The notes beneath the pieces are model-generated. The model had not been told where the DNA came from, made no database searches, and was given only the letters and a program-made list of their open reading frames with translations. From assembly GCA_903813345.2 (NCBI GenBank), contig CAIIXF020000005.1:37077375-37141374 (forward strand): a stretch of DNA of 64,000 bases, written 5' to 3'. This document shows positions 11,601 to 24,700 of this stretch, in pieces. Source of the DNA: Owenia fusiformis (taxonomy: Eukaryota; Annelida; Polychaeta; Sabellida; Oweniidae). A program made the translations under genes and the position numbers. Position 1 is the stretch's first letter; every line of letters begins with the position of its first letter.

Positions 11601-13919
11601 GAAAGTCCAACTACCCAGAAAGTGTCCAGTATAATCATACAGATGGTTTGAAATAGGTTGGAATGTGTAACCTTTCATGTAAGGAAGGTTGCATTTCTAG
11701 AGCACTTCTACAGAATGGATTACAGTCTAATAGTTAGTGTATTCAATTGACGACATAAAATACTATCTATTTTCACAACTGGGATGAATGGATTATTTGT
11801 TATTAGATTTTCAAAAATTGAAATTTGTTATTTATTCCCCGACCCTTCGAAATCAAATAAAAGAATAAGACAAATTGGAATTGGAAATGAGGAAATGATG
11901 CCAATTTATATCCTCAGCCTTTGATGGACCAGAAGAATTGGTAGGGAGTGTGCCTATACCAAATAACTATGAACAAGTCCTTGAGGGAAAGAAGCCTTAA
12001 AAAACACGCGAGCTTGTTCCAAGGTTTAGATTTCAAAAGTGTCACGAAAAAGTCTATACTAAACAAGATATGAAAATGAAGGACGGTAGAATGAGGTCAG
12101 ACTATGGAGATGAATTTTAATATAATGTATATCTCGAATAAGATAAATAGAATTTTAGAAGAAATAATTAAGAAAATTGAATCTTTCGAGTCTTCATTAA
12201 TTTCAGGGGCGATTGTCCAATTGTGGATTCAGCAAATGATTGGTGAATTAAAGTTAGAAAATTGTCTCCTTCAGAACCACGTTTTGCTTCACTGGTGCCT
12301 ATTCGTCTTGTTTCAGCGGTGTCTCACGCCCATATCTCTTGCAGTTAAACATGAGGAAATATATCTTGTAATCTGCTCCTAATGTCCCTGTAGGCTCCTG
12401 CTGAGCTTTGGATGGAGGCCATTCCAAAGAAGAATCACTCAAAGAAACAATATATCTTCTGATATTTAAATCAGAGCTATCGTAAATTCATTAATTATCT
12501 GTTCAAGTTTATTAACAGATTCGATATCGATGTCGATGTTGTCTTCCTATCTGATTAGATAAAAGGATCCATAAATTAGAAGTAATCTCTGCTGACCAGA
12601 TCGATTCGCTCAATGATTTAAACAAAAATCAAATATTTCATCAACTACAGTAAAAATTTTCTAATCGCCAAAGTAAACGCCACTCGAGCCTACCAAAAGT
12701 GTTCGCAAGTGTTCACATTTCAATGTTATAGATGTAAAAGTCAGTGGAACTCATGAGTCTAGGCATTGACTGACTCGAGTCTTCTGGGAGTATGTTTTTA
12801 TGTATACGCCATCTTTTTTATGACGCACAGTGCATATTTCTTTTTTTTCAACATTTACACATTGCCACATTCCTTGAACTCCATCTTGCTGGAAAACTTT
12901 TTAACAGTTTAAAGTACCTCTTCTGAAGTTCTTCTAAACTCTACTTTTACACTAGATTAACATTTTAGATATCATAATAGCTATGATTATATTTTGAAGG
13001 TTGGTATTCCTGATTCAAGCTGAAAACAGGCAAAATAGGATTTTACTGCATCAAATTAAATTCTATACTTGGGTAAATATATAAAAGTCTTGAATTTGAA
13101 AACAAACGTTTTCAATGATTTATGATAAACTTGTTAGAGTCTTAAGAGTGCTGAAAGTGCTAAGGGATGCTTCACAATCCAGGAATTATCTATACATTTA
13201 TGCATCAGAGAAATAAATTATAATGTAGTATGCATCGTTTTTCCGCTTTTCTAAGTTGCACTTAGGTTATGATTTCTAATAAGTGTAGTCCTGAACATGA
13301 CTACACTGACTACATGACTACCACAGCGGCTCCATCTCTAATGAGGTATAAAGATCAGAATGGAATATAGATGGCATCAACGTTGCTCATTAAACGCTCG
13401 CTTCATTGATCGGATATTGGGTCGATTAGTTTCTGCATTTTATTCAGTGAGTTGTAAAAGTATCTATAACTTTTACCATTAATGTACACAATATTACATT
13501 GAAAATGTTTTGGTTTTAAAACTGTTTTATTATCAAAGCACGTTACTGCATTACATACAAATAAATGCAAACTTGGAATGTGAATTTACTAAAATATCAT
13601 TTTCTACATTGAGCATTTAAAAACATTTCCTGCAAATATATACGACGGAACATATTCATTGTGTATATTCATTCAATTAAGTATTAAAATGTACTGCATC
13701 TTATTATTTACATGTTGTTAATATATACAATGTTGATAAAATAAAAAGTGCATTGAAATGGCATTGTTGTTTAAAATATTGCAAATCACGTGCCACTACA
13801 TGTTATTAAAATACTCCCATTCTGTAATCACTGGGCGCAGCTAGCTTTGCATTTTCCTTGTAAAATTAGGTGTAATTCTTACACAACTAAAATTCAGAGC
13901 AGTACTCAATGGACGGAAT
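8613..13919. other. Gene-poor stretch upstream of the innexin 3' end
   Basis: No exon with convincing protein character was found on either strand. Scattered ORFs of 60-150 codons (for example 9837-10244, 11229-11678, 12104-12382) have no motif or splice context. A duplicated AT-rich block lies at 9395-9535. The complement of AATAAA at 13526-13531 is a plausible innexin poly(A) signal, about 390 bp past its stop. Confidence 0.4.
9395..9535. repeat. Imperfect tandem duplication, about 62 bp
   Basis: Two adjacent copies share the pattern TATATCTGGCCGAGGGTC, GTAGGTCCCGAGGGAAGATA, then TATTGGCCAA. Related GGCC/GGGAA fragments recur near 9804-9845. The function is unknown. Confidence 0.5.
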
Positions 13920-16550
13920 CTAAATGTCCTTCAACTCATCCTTTTCACTCGACTTTTTAAAGTCGTTATACCCGCCATTTTCCAGCAAACCATGTTCATA
14001 ACTGGCTGGCTGTCTCTTTTTAAAGTTGTCCCACAAGGCCGCTATAATCTCAGACATAACGAACTCAGAAGTGTTCAAGGCCACGAGCCTCATTATGAGA
14101 TAGCCGTCTGCGCAAAGATATTTATCCACAAACTTGTGATATAGTTTCTTATCGGCCATCGTATTTCCTCGGGCACTCAGCCTCTCCATCCACACCAGGT
14201 TTTTCTTGAAGAATTTCGTCCTGACCCCGTGGATGGATTTGAAAATCCACGAGAAGAAATTGAGGGAGGTGAGGATTAGAACAAAGATGTACCAGAACCA
14301 GAGGAAAATGTAGATTTTTTCGTTGAAGAGATTCACTGGGAGAACACACTGTAGTGTGTGTCTGTGGTTGTTACCTGGAAGAAACGATAGAACACATTGA
14401 GAGCGTGCATTTGGTTGTTGCCTGAAATAGAATACATTGCAGAGTGTCTTCGGTTGTTACCTGGAAAACTGATTGAATTACATTTTTTATTTTAAACAAA
14501 AAATTGAGAATATCACATATTGGTTACATTAGGAAATACTTCGATCAAACCAATACGTTTTTCAACTCCCTATGAGGCATTTGATGGTAGAACTACAAAA
14601 CAGGCTATACTCACCACCTAAAGTTCTCATATAGAAACTGCATAGTGTGATTCTAGGGAAAACTGGCGATTCTTCCCAGTCTTTGCCGCTTGCCAGATTC
14701 AAGAAAATGCCCAGCCCGTACAAATGGTGCTTCATCCCAATGAACGAGTTTATCGCCAGTAGCTGTCCGATAACATTGCCTATGTACAATATTTTAACCA
14801 ACATGTACAATACCCATATAAAGCTTCCAGTTCTTTTACCAACGCATATCATGCAACATTTCTCCGCTAAGAACCTCTGTAACCGAACGATCCTGCTTGC
14901 TTCTGCCGTCCGATCTCGATGTTTATCTAGGTAGTTATCAATGTATCGGACCAAGTGCTTAAGAGTTGTCTCCCGCTTTTCCAGGACTACTTCGCCTAAC
15001 GTGCTCGCTGCTGTTATTACCTTGTTGATATCAATTCCCGTGCGACTGTTAAACGTATGCCACACTACACTGGGGCTGTAGAACAATAATGCCTGGACCA
15101 TCAGGAATAAAGGGATCCACTGATAGTAGTTGACGTCAAACTCACGTGGTTCGCCTACTCGTGGAATATGCTCTTTCATGGGGTGGTAGTATGTGCCCTT
15201 GATCCAGCACCAATCATCCGTATAGTGCACCATCTGCCCCGTGAAGTGAGCAGGCGTCCAGCATGTTATTGGGTCACCTGGAAGATAAGGAAAATGTTAT
15301 CATGAGAAGTCAGTACGCTGCTTGTATATATTTATGATGGTCTTAAAATTACAAAGTAGGGCACGGGTAATTATTTCTTTTACAAACGATGACATTCATT
15401 CGAGCCATCAAAAAGTTCTAAAAAACAAGGACAATGGGCTGTGAATCCCTACCATTACTTTTGAAAATGGATTCTACCAATACTATCCCACAAGGATGTC
15501 ACGTACTTCTCACCTTGAGTTCTTCTGAAAAGATATCGCATCTTTTTAAATTGTTGAAAATTTGATTACAGTTCCGAACTTTCCCGAATGGCACAGTTCG
15601 TGATGGACCGAAGCAAAACGATGTTAGTCATTATCAAAAAATATGGCTGCCATTTTTTGTACTTTTGATTAACTTTAGTGTTACCTTAAATTCTTGTATA
15701 TTAAAGCCCACTTAGTTAACAACACAATCGAATGAACTGTGGTTTATTTTAAAGAATATACAGTTGAAACAAAGAACGCATTCTTTTTCTATTTTTAATT
15801 TTTCCTTTGGCAAGCTATCCATAAACAGCGTGGCACAAAAGACGACGACTGAATGTCACATGCAGTGGACTATTTAAGCGGAACTAAGTACACCCTATTT
15901 ACTCATTCAATACGAATAGTTGAAGAGTAAGCAGTGAGCACAAAATAATTTTTATACTGTAACCGGTCTGAAGACTGTATCCCCGAGTCTGAATTTTTTT
16001 TGGGAATTTGGAATAAAAATATTCAGACTGAATTCTCAAAATTCAGTCTATTGGATATAGACTAATCCGGTCTATTGCATGCAGTGGACTGAAACTGAAC
16101 TAATTACATCCATGCACTTCTCAACACACCTACCTTGGTCAATACAAAAGAATTCAAATTTTCCTAAAATTGGAGCATGTGCCATTTACCATTCATACGA
16201 GTCAGTGTGGGGTTTAAGTTAGATAAATTATTTCAACTGGGTCTTAAGGGGAACTAATAGCCTCGGCCAAAGATCTCTGCTATTGTTCCCCCTAAAACCT
16301 ACTCAAAGTTTATGCATTACTTAATGGCTGATAAAAGTGTCAAAAGTTTTTTAGGTTGATTAAAGCACAACTTTGATATTTCTACTGTAGAAATGCAACA
16401 CTTACCGACATAATGTGAAGTGGTGACGATGAGAGTGAATATTGATAGAATAACTACTGTGTATCTGTAATTAAAACGGTCGACTGCATCTTGATCCTGT
16501 CTCAATTCTATCCTTCCTACGGAGCTAAAGAGTCCAACTAGTTTATCCAT
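13920..16550 (-). CDS. Innexin (gap-junction / hemichannel protein)
   Basis: Three coding exons (minus) at 16406-16550, 14615-15277 and 13920-14374 join in phases 1 and 1 and give 420 residues, normal for an innexin. The product is a four-helix plasma-membrane channel subunit. The start is the ATG of MDKLVGLFSSVG. TM1 is at about 30-47, followed by the signature YVGDPITCW (47-55). Extracellular loop 1 has C54 and C72, TM2 is about 101-125, TM3 about 198-223, loop 2 has C261 and C279, and TM4 is about 288-313. Two cysteines per loop is the innexin arrangement. The C-terminal tail is cytoplasmic and charged. Donors are GTAAG at 16405 and GTGAG at 14614. Acceptors are CTTCCAG before 15277 and TTCCAG before 14374; the latter lies next to two decoy copies (14375-14464). 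Intron 1 holds a transposon fragment at 15630-15689. Which innexin paralogue this is cannot be told. Confidence 0.95.
14375..14464 (-). repeat. Two tandem copies of the innexin exon-3 acceptor and exon start
   Basis: Read on the minus strand, the exon-3 start GTAACAACCACAGACACAC is preceded by two diverged copies: GTAACAACCGAAGACACTCT at 14460 downward and GCAACAACCAAATGCACGCT at 14421 downward. Each copy is followed by a pyrimidine tract and CAG, so three acceptors stand in a row. Splicing to either upstream acceptor keeps a short frame but reaches a TGA in what is now exon 3. Confidence 0.75.
15630..15689 (-). mobile_element. Terminal fragment of the TTAA-flanked foldback family
   Basis: The sequence from ATCAAAAAATATGGCTGCCA through TTTTGTACTTTTGATTAAC to GTGTTACC then TTAA matches the ends of the complete element at 44375-44916, again bordered by TTAA (15686-15689). 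Only one end was recognised. It sits in innexin intron 1. Confidence 0.65.
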
Positions 16551-18235
16551 CGCAGTAGACTTTGAGAACTCAGCCAAATCTCTCTGTGTTCACGTCTTCG
16601 TGGAGTTCAAGTTATCCTCCAGGGTGTTCTTCTAAAGCTTTGGGTGACACGAGGGCCCAGATGCTTAAATATCAATTAATCATTATTGATCTATTTCTTT
16701 TTACTGATGAAAATTGAAAATATATTACTTTCAGCTGTCTTCGACCGTTATTCTTTCTCTCCGTTTCCCTTCTGGCTCTTTCTATTGTATGTGTTGTTAT
16801 TTGGAGGACGGAAAATGGGTACCCAGAAAATGCAAATCCTTTGTCCTCAATGAAGTGATTCGAAATGTCAACATATGAGTAAACAAGCCTAATTGAACTC
16901 TCAGGTACATGCCTAGTTAGGTAATTAAAGAAAAAGTTGTTGATAGCTAATTCACAATTAAGGGCATGTGCATTTCCCATTGGATGTGCAGTATAAGCTA
17001 CCATAGTATGTTTGGTCATTTGTAGCCAATAATCATTGTGTTTGCGTAAGGTATCTACTAAATTGCAATCAAGTACAACCGACAAGAAATTGAACACACA
17101 AATAGAACTGAAGGTGCCTTTGATATTGAAGACTCGTGTGTGTATGAGATTAGCGTTTCCGAACTTGTGAAGCACAGTAGCCTACACAAGGAGGCGATCG
17201 TTCAATGTAATATTTGATATCTTTATGATTCATCGGACCCTGTCACATTTAATGATAAGGGGCAGAATGCACGTACGCATGCTACCGCTACAATCGTACT
17301 CACCACTTTCAAGATATTAAATATGTGATCATCCAGGAAACCTCGGTCCCAATGCTTTACCCTGCCAAGCTCACCCCTACATGTAGCTCTCATACACTCC
17401 TCGAATCACTATATAATCACATTGTCACAATTGCATCACAATGGGGACAACACAATCGATGAATCGAATTCTTACTAGAGATCAGTAGAATCTCAAACAT
17501 GGCCACCACTTGGACCTTGCTTGTTGCCTGAACCAAACCACCCGGCCGAATCAGACAATTCATCATATTTTATCAAAACTGACACAACATAACATAATGT
17601 CACCATGGCAATCATCGCTCAACATAGTGATGACGATATTGAACAAAGAATTATTTGGGGTAAGTTATGTAGATTCAGAAATGAATAGAAAATATGCCAG
17701 ATTTATGCTATATTTCGCATTATGGAAAGATTAATCGATCAACTCTTCAAAAGTTGGACAGAAAGAAGGAATTGTGCACGCGTTGCAATTTGGTAAAGGT
17801 TGAAAACATGTTTTTGTTATTTATATACTATTTTCATGACATGACAAGTTATTTTTTTAAGAGATTTTTGTCAACTTTTCAAATATCCCGCCATTTTCAA
17901 ATAAAAGTTTTATAATCATCAAATATTCCACTATACAGTGCAAAACACCATTGTCAAGCTTAAACAAAGGACATCCTATTCCAATAGGCTTAATAAAATG
18001 TCCCACTTATGTTTGGCTGCAAAACAGTTATAAACTTTTTTTACATATCATATTTTGTAAATATGGGTTAGACTCTAATAAAAGCCAAAATGGTTTAAAC
18101 TTTATATGAGGCCTTTAATGAATTGACTTGATTGTCCATCCGTATGCATATCATTGCCAAATGTGTCCTCTCCCTTTGATACATGTTTGGCCTCTGTATT
18201 GTATTTTGATGCCTTTTGTAGTCAATTCCCATGAC
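16551..18235. other. Intergenic stretch between innexin and testin-like gene
   Basis: The main content is a minus-strand open frame at 16672-17206. It begins after an acceptor-like TTGTGTAG and could encode about 170 residues, with no ATG near its 5' end and no recognised domain. It may be a stray exon, a decayed gene or chance. The remainder (17.2-18.2 kb) is AT-rich with no supported feature. Confidence 0.3.
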
Positions 18236-20419
18236 CTAGTCATTGGAGAAAGAACTATCACTCGGAAGTCGCACACATCGTGGAGAAACTGGCTCTGACA
18301 GTATCCTACTGCGGCAGTCTACACTGCAGAATATCATGCCGTCCTTCGGGACAATTTTCTGATTGAGCAGATCTTTATGACAGGAACTGCATTTGAAACA
18401 TTCTGGTCTGGCGTGCCAATGATAGTCCTCCAGAGAAATACGTTGACAGTTTGGAGCAATCTTTGTATAACATGTTCGGCAGTTCTGAAAACAACATAAA
18501 TGTATATAATATTTTGGGTGGAATTAATGCCGGACTTGCACCTGGTTTAGTCCGTCAGCAATAGTGGACCTAATCGTGCAAAACGCGGACCACAGGATTC
18601 TGATACGCATTGCATCTTTCTGTTTCACCTTAAACATGATCTTAGGACTGAGAAGAAATGAGACGTTATAGTTTATCATGATGGGACCACAGTGCAAAGT
18701 CGGACATGACAAGGACCGATTGAAGCACGACTGGTATTCAGCAAACGCTTTTGAAATCTCAACTACCAAATGCTAAACAGGAGTGATTTCCGGGAGCAAA
18801 GTGGAGTTATGTTTCTAATCTCTTGACAACTTACACTGCCGAAGTTGGATTGGTAGCATCGAATACAGTATGGTTTACGGTCGAATGGCATATAGTCTTT
18901 GCCAGCCAGTGGTCTGTCACATCGCCAGCAACAGAAGTGTTTAACATGCCAGTTCTGTCCCTCGGCTTGAGTATACTCCTTGGAAAATATCAACTGCAAT
19001 GGAAAAACAATTTCGTAAATACACGGATTCTGCTTCCATTATGGGTAAGATATAATATTGGTGCTTGTAAAATAACATCAACAAGGCATTAACATGCAAA
19101 ATGTCACCATCTGCCATCTGTTACAGACGCCAAACTCCGAGCGCCAATCGCCGAACTACGTCCACAAAAACCTGGAGAGTAGAGACTATAACAGTATGTG
19201 GTGGTGACATAAAAATGACTTGAAAGTACATCATGTCCGCATCAAAAATGTTTGGTTTGACAGACTGCATTTTGATTCATTCACCAACCGGGTAGACCTA
19301 TGATTATATGAGCCAAATAGTATTAAAGTCAACGTTGACCAGCTATTGAATCACGCTTACGATCTTTAAAATCTTACTTCGTCACACGCTGAACAGCGGG
19401 GCCGAACTCTCTGGGCATAGTGACGTCCACAGTAGATGTTCCCGTCCTTGTGGAAGAATATGAGATCCGCCAGGATATGTTTGCACGTGGTACAGCAGAA
19501 GCAGGCCGGGTGCCAACACATGGATAAGTTAGTTTTATGCACAAACACACCAACCTCTCCCTTCACCAAATACTGCTGGCATTTTCTGCACACCTAAATG
19601 TAAAATACGAAGGTTGTTCAAAAAGTTAGTAAACTTGTACCTGAGTACAATTCACATGTTATACCGAAATTATCATCATTTCAACAATATAAAACGTAAA
19701 TTAATGCAGATGACGTACACATAAGTTTAGGTACTGTTAATAACTCCATGGGAATTAAAAAGGGAGCTAAATATATTTCGTGATTGATCATACCCATTCG
19801 TTCGAAGTTGTAATTGCATTCACTTCACCTATACCAGCGACAATGGCTTTGACCTTATGGAGAAACTCTCCATGTTTCTTAAGTTCATATGCAGTTGGGC
19901 TATCACAGAGAGTGGGGTCAAGGTCGTACATGGGCAGTTGGCGCTGCAACTGCCTTCTACGCTCTGCATCGCCGTCTGATTTCTCAAAGGGACGTTTTTC
20001 TGGAGGGAGCATGCTCATATACGTTCTAACCTGCAAATACCGCATGCCAAGGCTAAATACTTTACACAACAATTACGAATTACTTGAGTCCGGCGTTGAG
20101 TATAAAAGGAGAATTATAATTAATAGGACCATATGATCCGATTGAGCTGAAAAGATAACCTATTCTAAAGTGACCTCACAAATACATTGACCTCGATTGT
20201 AATTTTTAAAGTCTTACTGTGGTCGAATCTGTGGTCATAGGGCTCCACGAATAGGTTGCGCCATCTAGCGTGAGTCTCTCGAGGCTTCTAACAAGGAGGG
20301 GGAATTGTGGCTGGTCAGCGAAGAGTTTATGCAACCTATAGGCCCCAGGGTCTTGTCCTTCCGAACTCTCATGCTGAACAAACTTTACATGTCGCGTCAC
20401 ATTGTTGTTTAGTTCACTC
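18236..20419 (-). CDS. TES: Testin-like PET/LIM protein (N-terminal exons not placed)
   Basis: Five minus-strand exons at 20218-20419, 19794-20030, 19378-19593, 18835-18993 and 18236-18484 join in phase 0 and encode 353 residues ending at a TAG. A PET domain starts at YSWSP (residues 56-60) and continues VRTYMSMLPPEKRPFE to about residue 140. LIM1 (148-212) has CRKC, WHPACFCCTTC and YCGRHY; LIM2 (213-270) has CSACDELIFSKEYTQAE and HFCCWRCD; LIM3 (from C273) has CRTC, ECFKCSSC and FCSVDC. All zinc ligands are present. PET plus three LIM domains and a stop soon after LIM3 match testin rather than prickle, which has a long prenylated tail. Testin is a focal-adhesion/actin scaffold. The first exon placed lacks an ATG and takes one base from an upstream phase-2 exon. 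The Cys-rich domain that normally precedes PET was not found. Confidence 0.88.
18597..18690 (-). repeat. Coding-like dispersed repeat, copy 1
   Basis: This block of about 90 bp is roughly 80% alike, by eye, to 20808-20895 in the same orientation. Read on the minus strand both copies keep a similar peptide (SFLLSP, then MF, then VKQKDAM and IR). That suggests two fossils of one coding segment. Copy 1 lies in the last testin intron. Confidence 0.5.
19093..19207. repeat. Dispersed repeat, copy 1 (partner at 26483-26600)
   Basis: Both copies share GCAAAA-TGTCAC, CTGCCAT-TGTTACA, GACGCC-AACTCC, GCCGAAC, ACGTCCACAAAAA and GACTATAACA in the same order. The copy here lies in a testin intron. No terminal structure was recognised, and the family is unknown. 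Confidence 0.5.
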
Positions 20420-20807
20420 CTGAAGGTAAACGAGATTTCTGATTAAAACCAAAATAAAAACAAAATGTGTAAGGAAAATGGTCCAATGGTAGTTTGGAGT
20501 TATTTGGTTAAGAACCAATTAATTAATTGTCGATGATAAAGGCTGTTTTTATAATCAAAATACGGTAGCCCATAGCTAGCGAACTATAAATGCCAATTAA
20601 AACATGGAAATTGCAGAGTGGGTCATGATAATTCTGTTAAAAGAGTTCTAAAAATACTCTGGACATTTTTTTAACATAATGCTGGTATTGATGGTAAAGT
20701 TAATTGATTGATATAGTTTGCTGGGTTTTGCAAGTTGTTTATCCACATTCCCAAGCCCTCTTATGTTTGTTTAGTTTCTGGAATATGGCCAGTTTTCTCG
20801 TATCATC

Positions 20808-20895
20808 ATTCTGATACTCATAGCATCTTTCTGTTTCACCTGAAACATCTCAGGGCTGAGAAGAAATGAGATGTCATGGTTTATCATGATGTCGT
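20808..20895 (-). repeat. Coding-like dispersed repeat, copy 2
   Basis: Partner of 18597-18690. The minus-strand reading here contains SFLLSPEMFQVKQKDAMSIR with no frame break across the shared block. It is upstream of the first testin exon placed. Confidence 0.5.
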
Positions 20896-21779
20896 ATCAT
20901 CGTGATCTCCTGAACTGTGCCATAACTATAAAGGTAGTAAAAAGTGATCAGAATCGGATAGTCGTCATAACCATTACTGATCAAGAAAACAGGTGTGTCT
21001 TAGGCCTAGCCATGCAAGGTGCGCACAGTCATAATTAAGTATATTAACTCTGACCATAAATAAGCAAAGAGCGATCAATCAATCAACAACAAGCTTTTCT
21101 GAAATGTTAACCTAATATTCACTCCCCGGGCCACATTTTCTAAAGATATAAAAAATAAATATACTTTGTGTTTCATTGTGTACGATCCATGGTTTAATTC
21201 AGACTAGTTTTAAAAAATATAAGAGAGTGCAAAACCAATTTAGCTGAAAAGAATGGACAGCATGGACTTATATTTCGTGTGAAAGTAACACAATCCACTT
21301 TTGAAACTAAAATTCCTTTCGTCGACCAAGTCACACATAACAACAGCTCATTCAGATTTCTTCGTATACCACAGGTTAAAGTTTCAATGGTCCGTCCTTA
21401 TCAGGTTCTTATGGTTCTCTATCAAAGAGGCGTTGATTGACATTGAGCGAACACCTCATAAAACGTGTATAAACAACTGTGATAATGGACGGATTACTGG
21501 TGAAATATGTCTTTTATTTGCTCTGTATACAACAAGGAATTTACACGTCCCATAACACCAGAACATGAAAGACATAAACTATAATTTATTTCATTTCAGA
21601 GCTGGTTTTATTGCTACAGAAAGCGGTTAGCGTGACTCGCAAATTGTAAAAAACTGTTGCACCCAGTTTTCAATTCTGACCTAGGGATTTTTTAGACTCC
21701 CACTCTCCCAAGTATTTCTTAGTAAAGTACACATGTAGTACTACACTTGCATTAAAAAGTCCAAGTTAGTTCCACATTA

Positions 21780-24700
21780 CTACAGACACGGCCATAACGA
21801 GAACGCGTCGGACGCGAACTTTAACCATTTACATTTTATGTTTTCTACCATGACTCGACACGCTCGCTGGTATTCTTTTATTACCTTGTCCACAATGTTC
21901 TCTTTTTTATTCTCATTGATTCGAATAACCTTAAACCTGGAGAGAGATATTATCGGGCTCATCTTCATTGCTTTAATAATATAACAACATGGTAAAGTTA
22001 GCACGCAAAGCAGATGTACGTTAATGCTATTAAGGATGAATCTGACTTATGTCTATACTATACAACAGATGCGCCTTACAAAAATGTAAACAACTCAGGA
22101 TATGTGGAAATATATTTTGATTAAGACAAACGACCATTAACCTTAGTTAATTAACCACCTCAGGAACCATGGAAGTTCACCTCAGTAACTGTGTCTTAAG
22201 ACATTCATAAGTCCATGTATTGCGGCCCTAATTAGTAATTGTTCATCTTAATTTCGACCATTAAACAATGTCTTATTCATTACCTTGGGCTTAACGGAGA
22301 CGATAACTGCACGTTCATCGGCGGACTTGAGAAATGGTTCGTGTTAGCTGTTGATTTTGTGTCAACGTTAAGGTTTGTCATTGTTTGAGGCTGATCACCG
22401 TTCCTTGCAATATTCGTTTGTTTCTCTTGCCTATTATTGCCGTAACAATCACCTTGATTATCTGGAGAGGCCTGGTAATCTTGGGTGAGATTCATCCTTC
22501 GAACTGTGACGTATCGTGTCTCACCATTGACAGTAAATTCCGTTGACCTTCTGCTATTAGTTTCCTTTGGCTGATATCGTTCCATTATTTCTGTATCTGT
22601 AGATGCGTTGTTTATACCAACGTTCACCTGGCCTGATTAGTGAGTTTGCACAACTTGGCTAAGCTTCAACATCTTTTAAATTGCTTAGATTGGTTTGTCA
22701 GTATAATATTAATGATAACACTACGGCAGAATGGTACTCATTAAATATCTGTATGAAATTCCTCCATTAATTGCGAGTATATCTACAGCTTGCTTCAATG
22801 CTCTTGTTTAAACCACTCGGCTCCAGCTCAACTCAACCTTCATTACATGCCTAGTCCGTTGGCGGCTTAGCTTCTGAAACTCAGCCTCGTAGTTTATATT
22901 ATGTGTGTACAATAAGCCTAAAGAATCTGCCAGTTTAATACCATCTTTTTATAGTTAATACCTCGGTCAAGATGTCCTTATCAAGGGCATTGGGCGACGC
23001 ATCTCCTCACATGAATCGAAAATAGTTTAAATGCTATGGTTAAAGGGACAAAGTGCGTAAATGAAGTCTCACTTTTGATCTTCATATTATTTCCAATGGA
23101 TTAATAAGTACCCGATCTTTCATTTGACACCAAAAAAAGCTCAAACAGACCACATCAGAGTTGACACTTGATCATGACAAAATATTTTTGATCTATCAAT
23201 TTATATATGTCAAGTTTTTAGCAATGCCATAGAAAGATGGCATTGTTGTTTGCATTAATTATCAATTCATTTTTGACAGGATTTTCAAGCATATGCCATC
23301 TTTTAATCCAAGAGTTATTTAAAACATACACTATTTGTGAAAAGTGGTAATTCCCTTTTTTCAATCTCTGAACTTCAAATGCTGTTTTCTATGCAAGTAA
23401 TTTTTTTTTCACTTCAGTATTATCCCAAATTAAAGTTTTTATCATATTTGATTGACTGTGTGAGTGACATGTCTCAAACAATATTTTGTCCTTTTTCATT
23501 CAAAAATAGGCGCATTGCCTGTTTAAGATCGTGTGTATTTTAACCTTTACTAAAGGTTGCATTGTAGATGTTGCATTAGTTAGATGCCCGGTTAGAAGCA
23601 TAAGTTGCAAAGTGTCGTGCTCGTTGACTCTAAAAGAGGTTGCAATGTGTTGTGTTGATTGAGGTGCAAAGGGTTGCAAGGTGTATTAATTGAGGTGTTA
23701 GGGGTCGCATGATGTTGCCTTTCTTGATAACGGTTTATGGGTTGCAAGGTCTTATATTTATTGGGGTGTAAGCCTAAGGGGTTGCAAGACCAAACACTGA
23801 TTGAAATGTGTCAAAAGTTGCTGTCGCCAAGTATCCAAGAGTCAAGAGTCCATATTTATTGAATAATTCCATTTTCTTTTACTCAAATTGTGTATGACTA
23901 CAGTACACTCAAAATTAATCTGCAATCTTGATATCATCCAAGATCTTTAGGTGACTGTATTAGAGATAACAAATCCAGAAATCAGTGAGATCCCCGGGGC
24001 AAGATCATCTTAATGTAAATATAGTTATGCTGGATAGTTGTTTTGAGATAAACAAATACATCCTTGCTGCAAGGGGTGGGCCAAAAAACCAATACCCAAG
24101 TTAAAGATGAATATCATATGATACAACGTTAAACCATGCAATGTATTGTATATCATGTTAAAGATATCATTTCCTAACAATATGACACAATCTGATTGAA
24201 AAACTGTTGCTTTCTTGTGGAGTTGGAGGCTAAAATTGTCATCAGGGGTGTCATGAGCGACCAAAAGATATTCACTGCAGATTTTCAAATTGTGAAAAAT
24301 GGAGGGAAATTTGAACTTTGGCACTTCAACCGAAAGAGATACAGTTATACGTATAGCGCAAAATTAAAAAATGATACATAGATATTTTTTATAAATAGAT
24401 ATTAATTATAAATTGTGTATTACTCTTAAATAAATTTATGATGATTCAGTCAAGCTTATTGAGTGCAGCTGTGACAGTAATATGGAGGGCAATTTTGGAA
24501 TTTGATTTTTTTTATTTTTGGTTGCTCACGGCACCTCTGGTGTTAATTTTAGTCTATCTATAACTCCACGAGAAAACAAAGGGTTTTCAATTGGATGGTG
24601 TCATTTTGTTAGAAAATGATATCTTTAAAATGATAGATAATACATGGCATGGTTTAACATCATATATCATATGAATCTTTCATCTTTGTTTTCTTGGCCC

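Noticed and set aside
11229-11678. 149-codon minus-strand ORF
   Set aside because: Composition follows the local AT-rich DNA and nothing in the sequence or context supports a protein.
16551-16577. Innexin start nine codons upstream
   Set aside because: The codon at 16577 is TTG. The family-typical MDKLVG start is the ATG at 16550.
16672-17206. Minus-strand open frame of about 170 codons 5' of the innexin
   Set aside because: No ATG near its 5' end, no recognised domain and no matched donor. Kept only as a note in the intergenic entry.
24025-24381. ORFs inside the 24.1-24.7 kb foldback
   Set aside because: They lie within the inverted arms of a non-coding element and have no transposase features.
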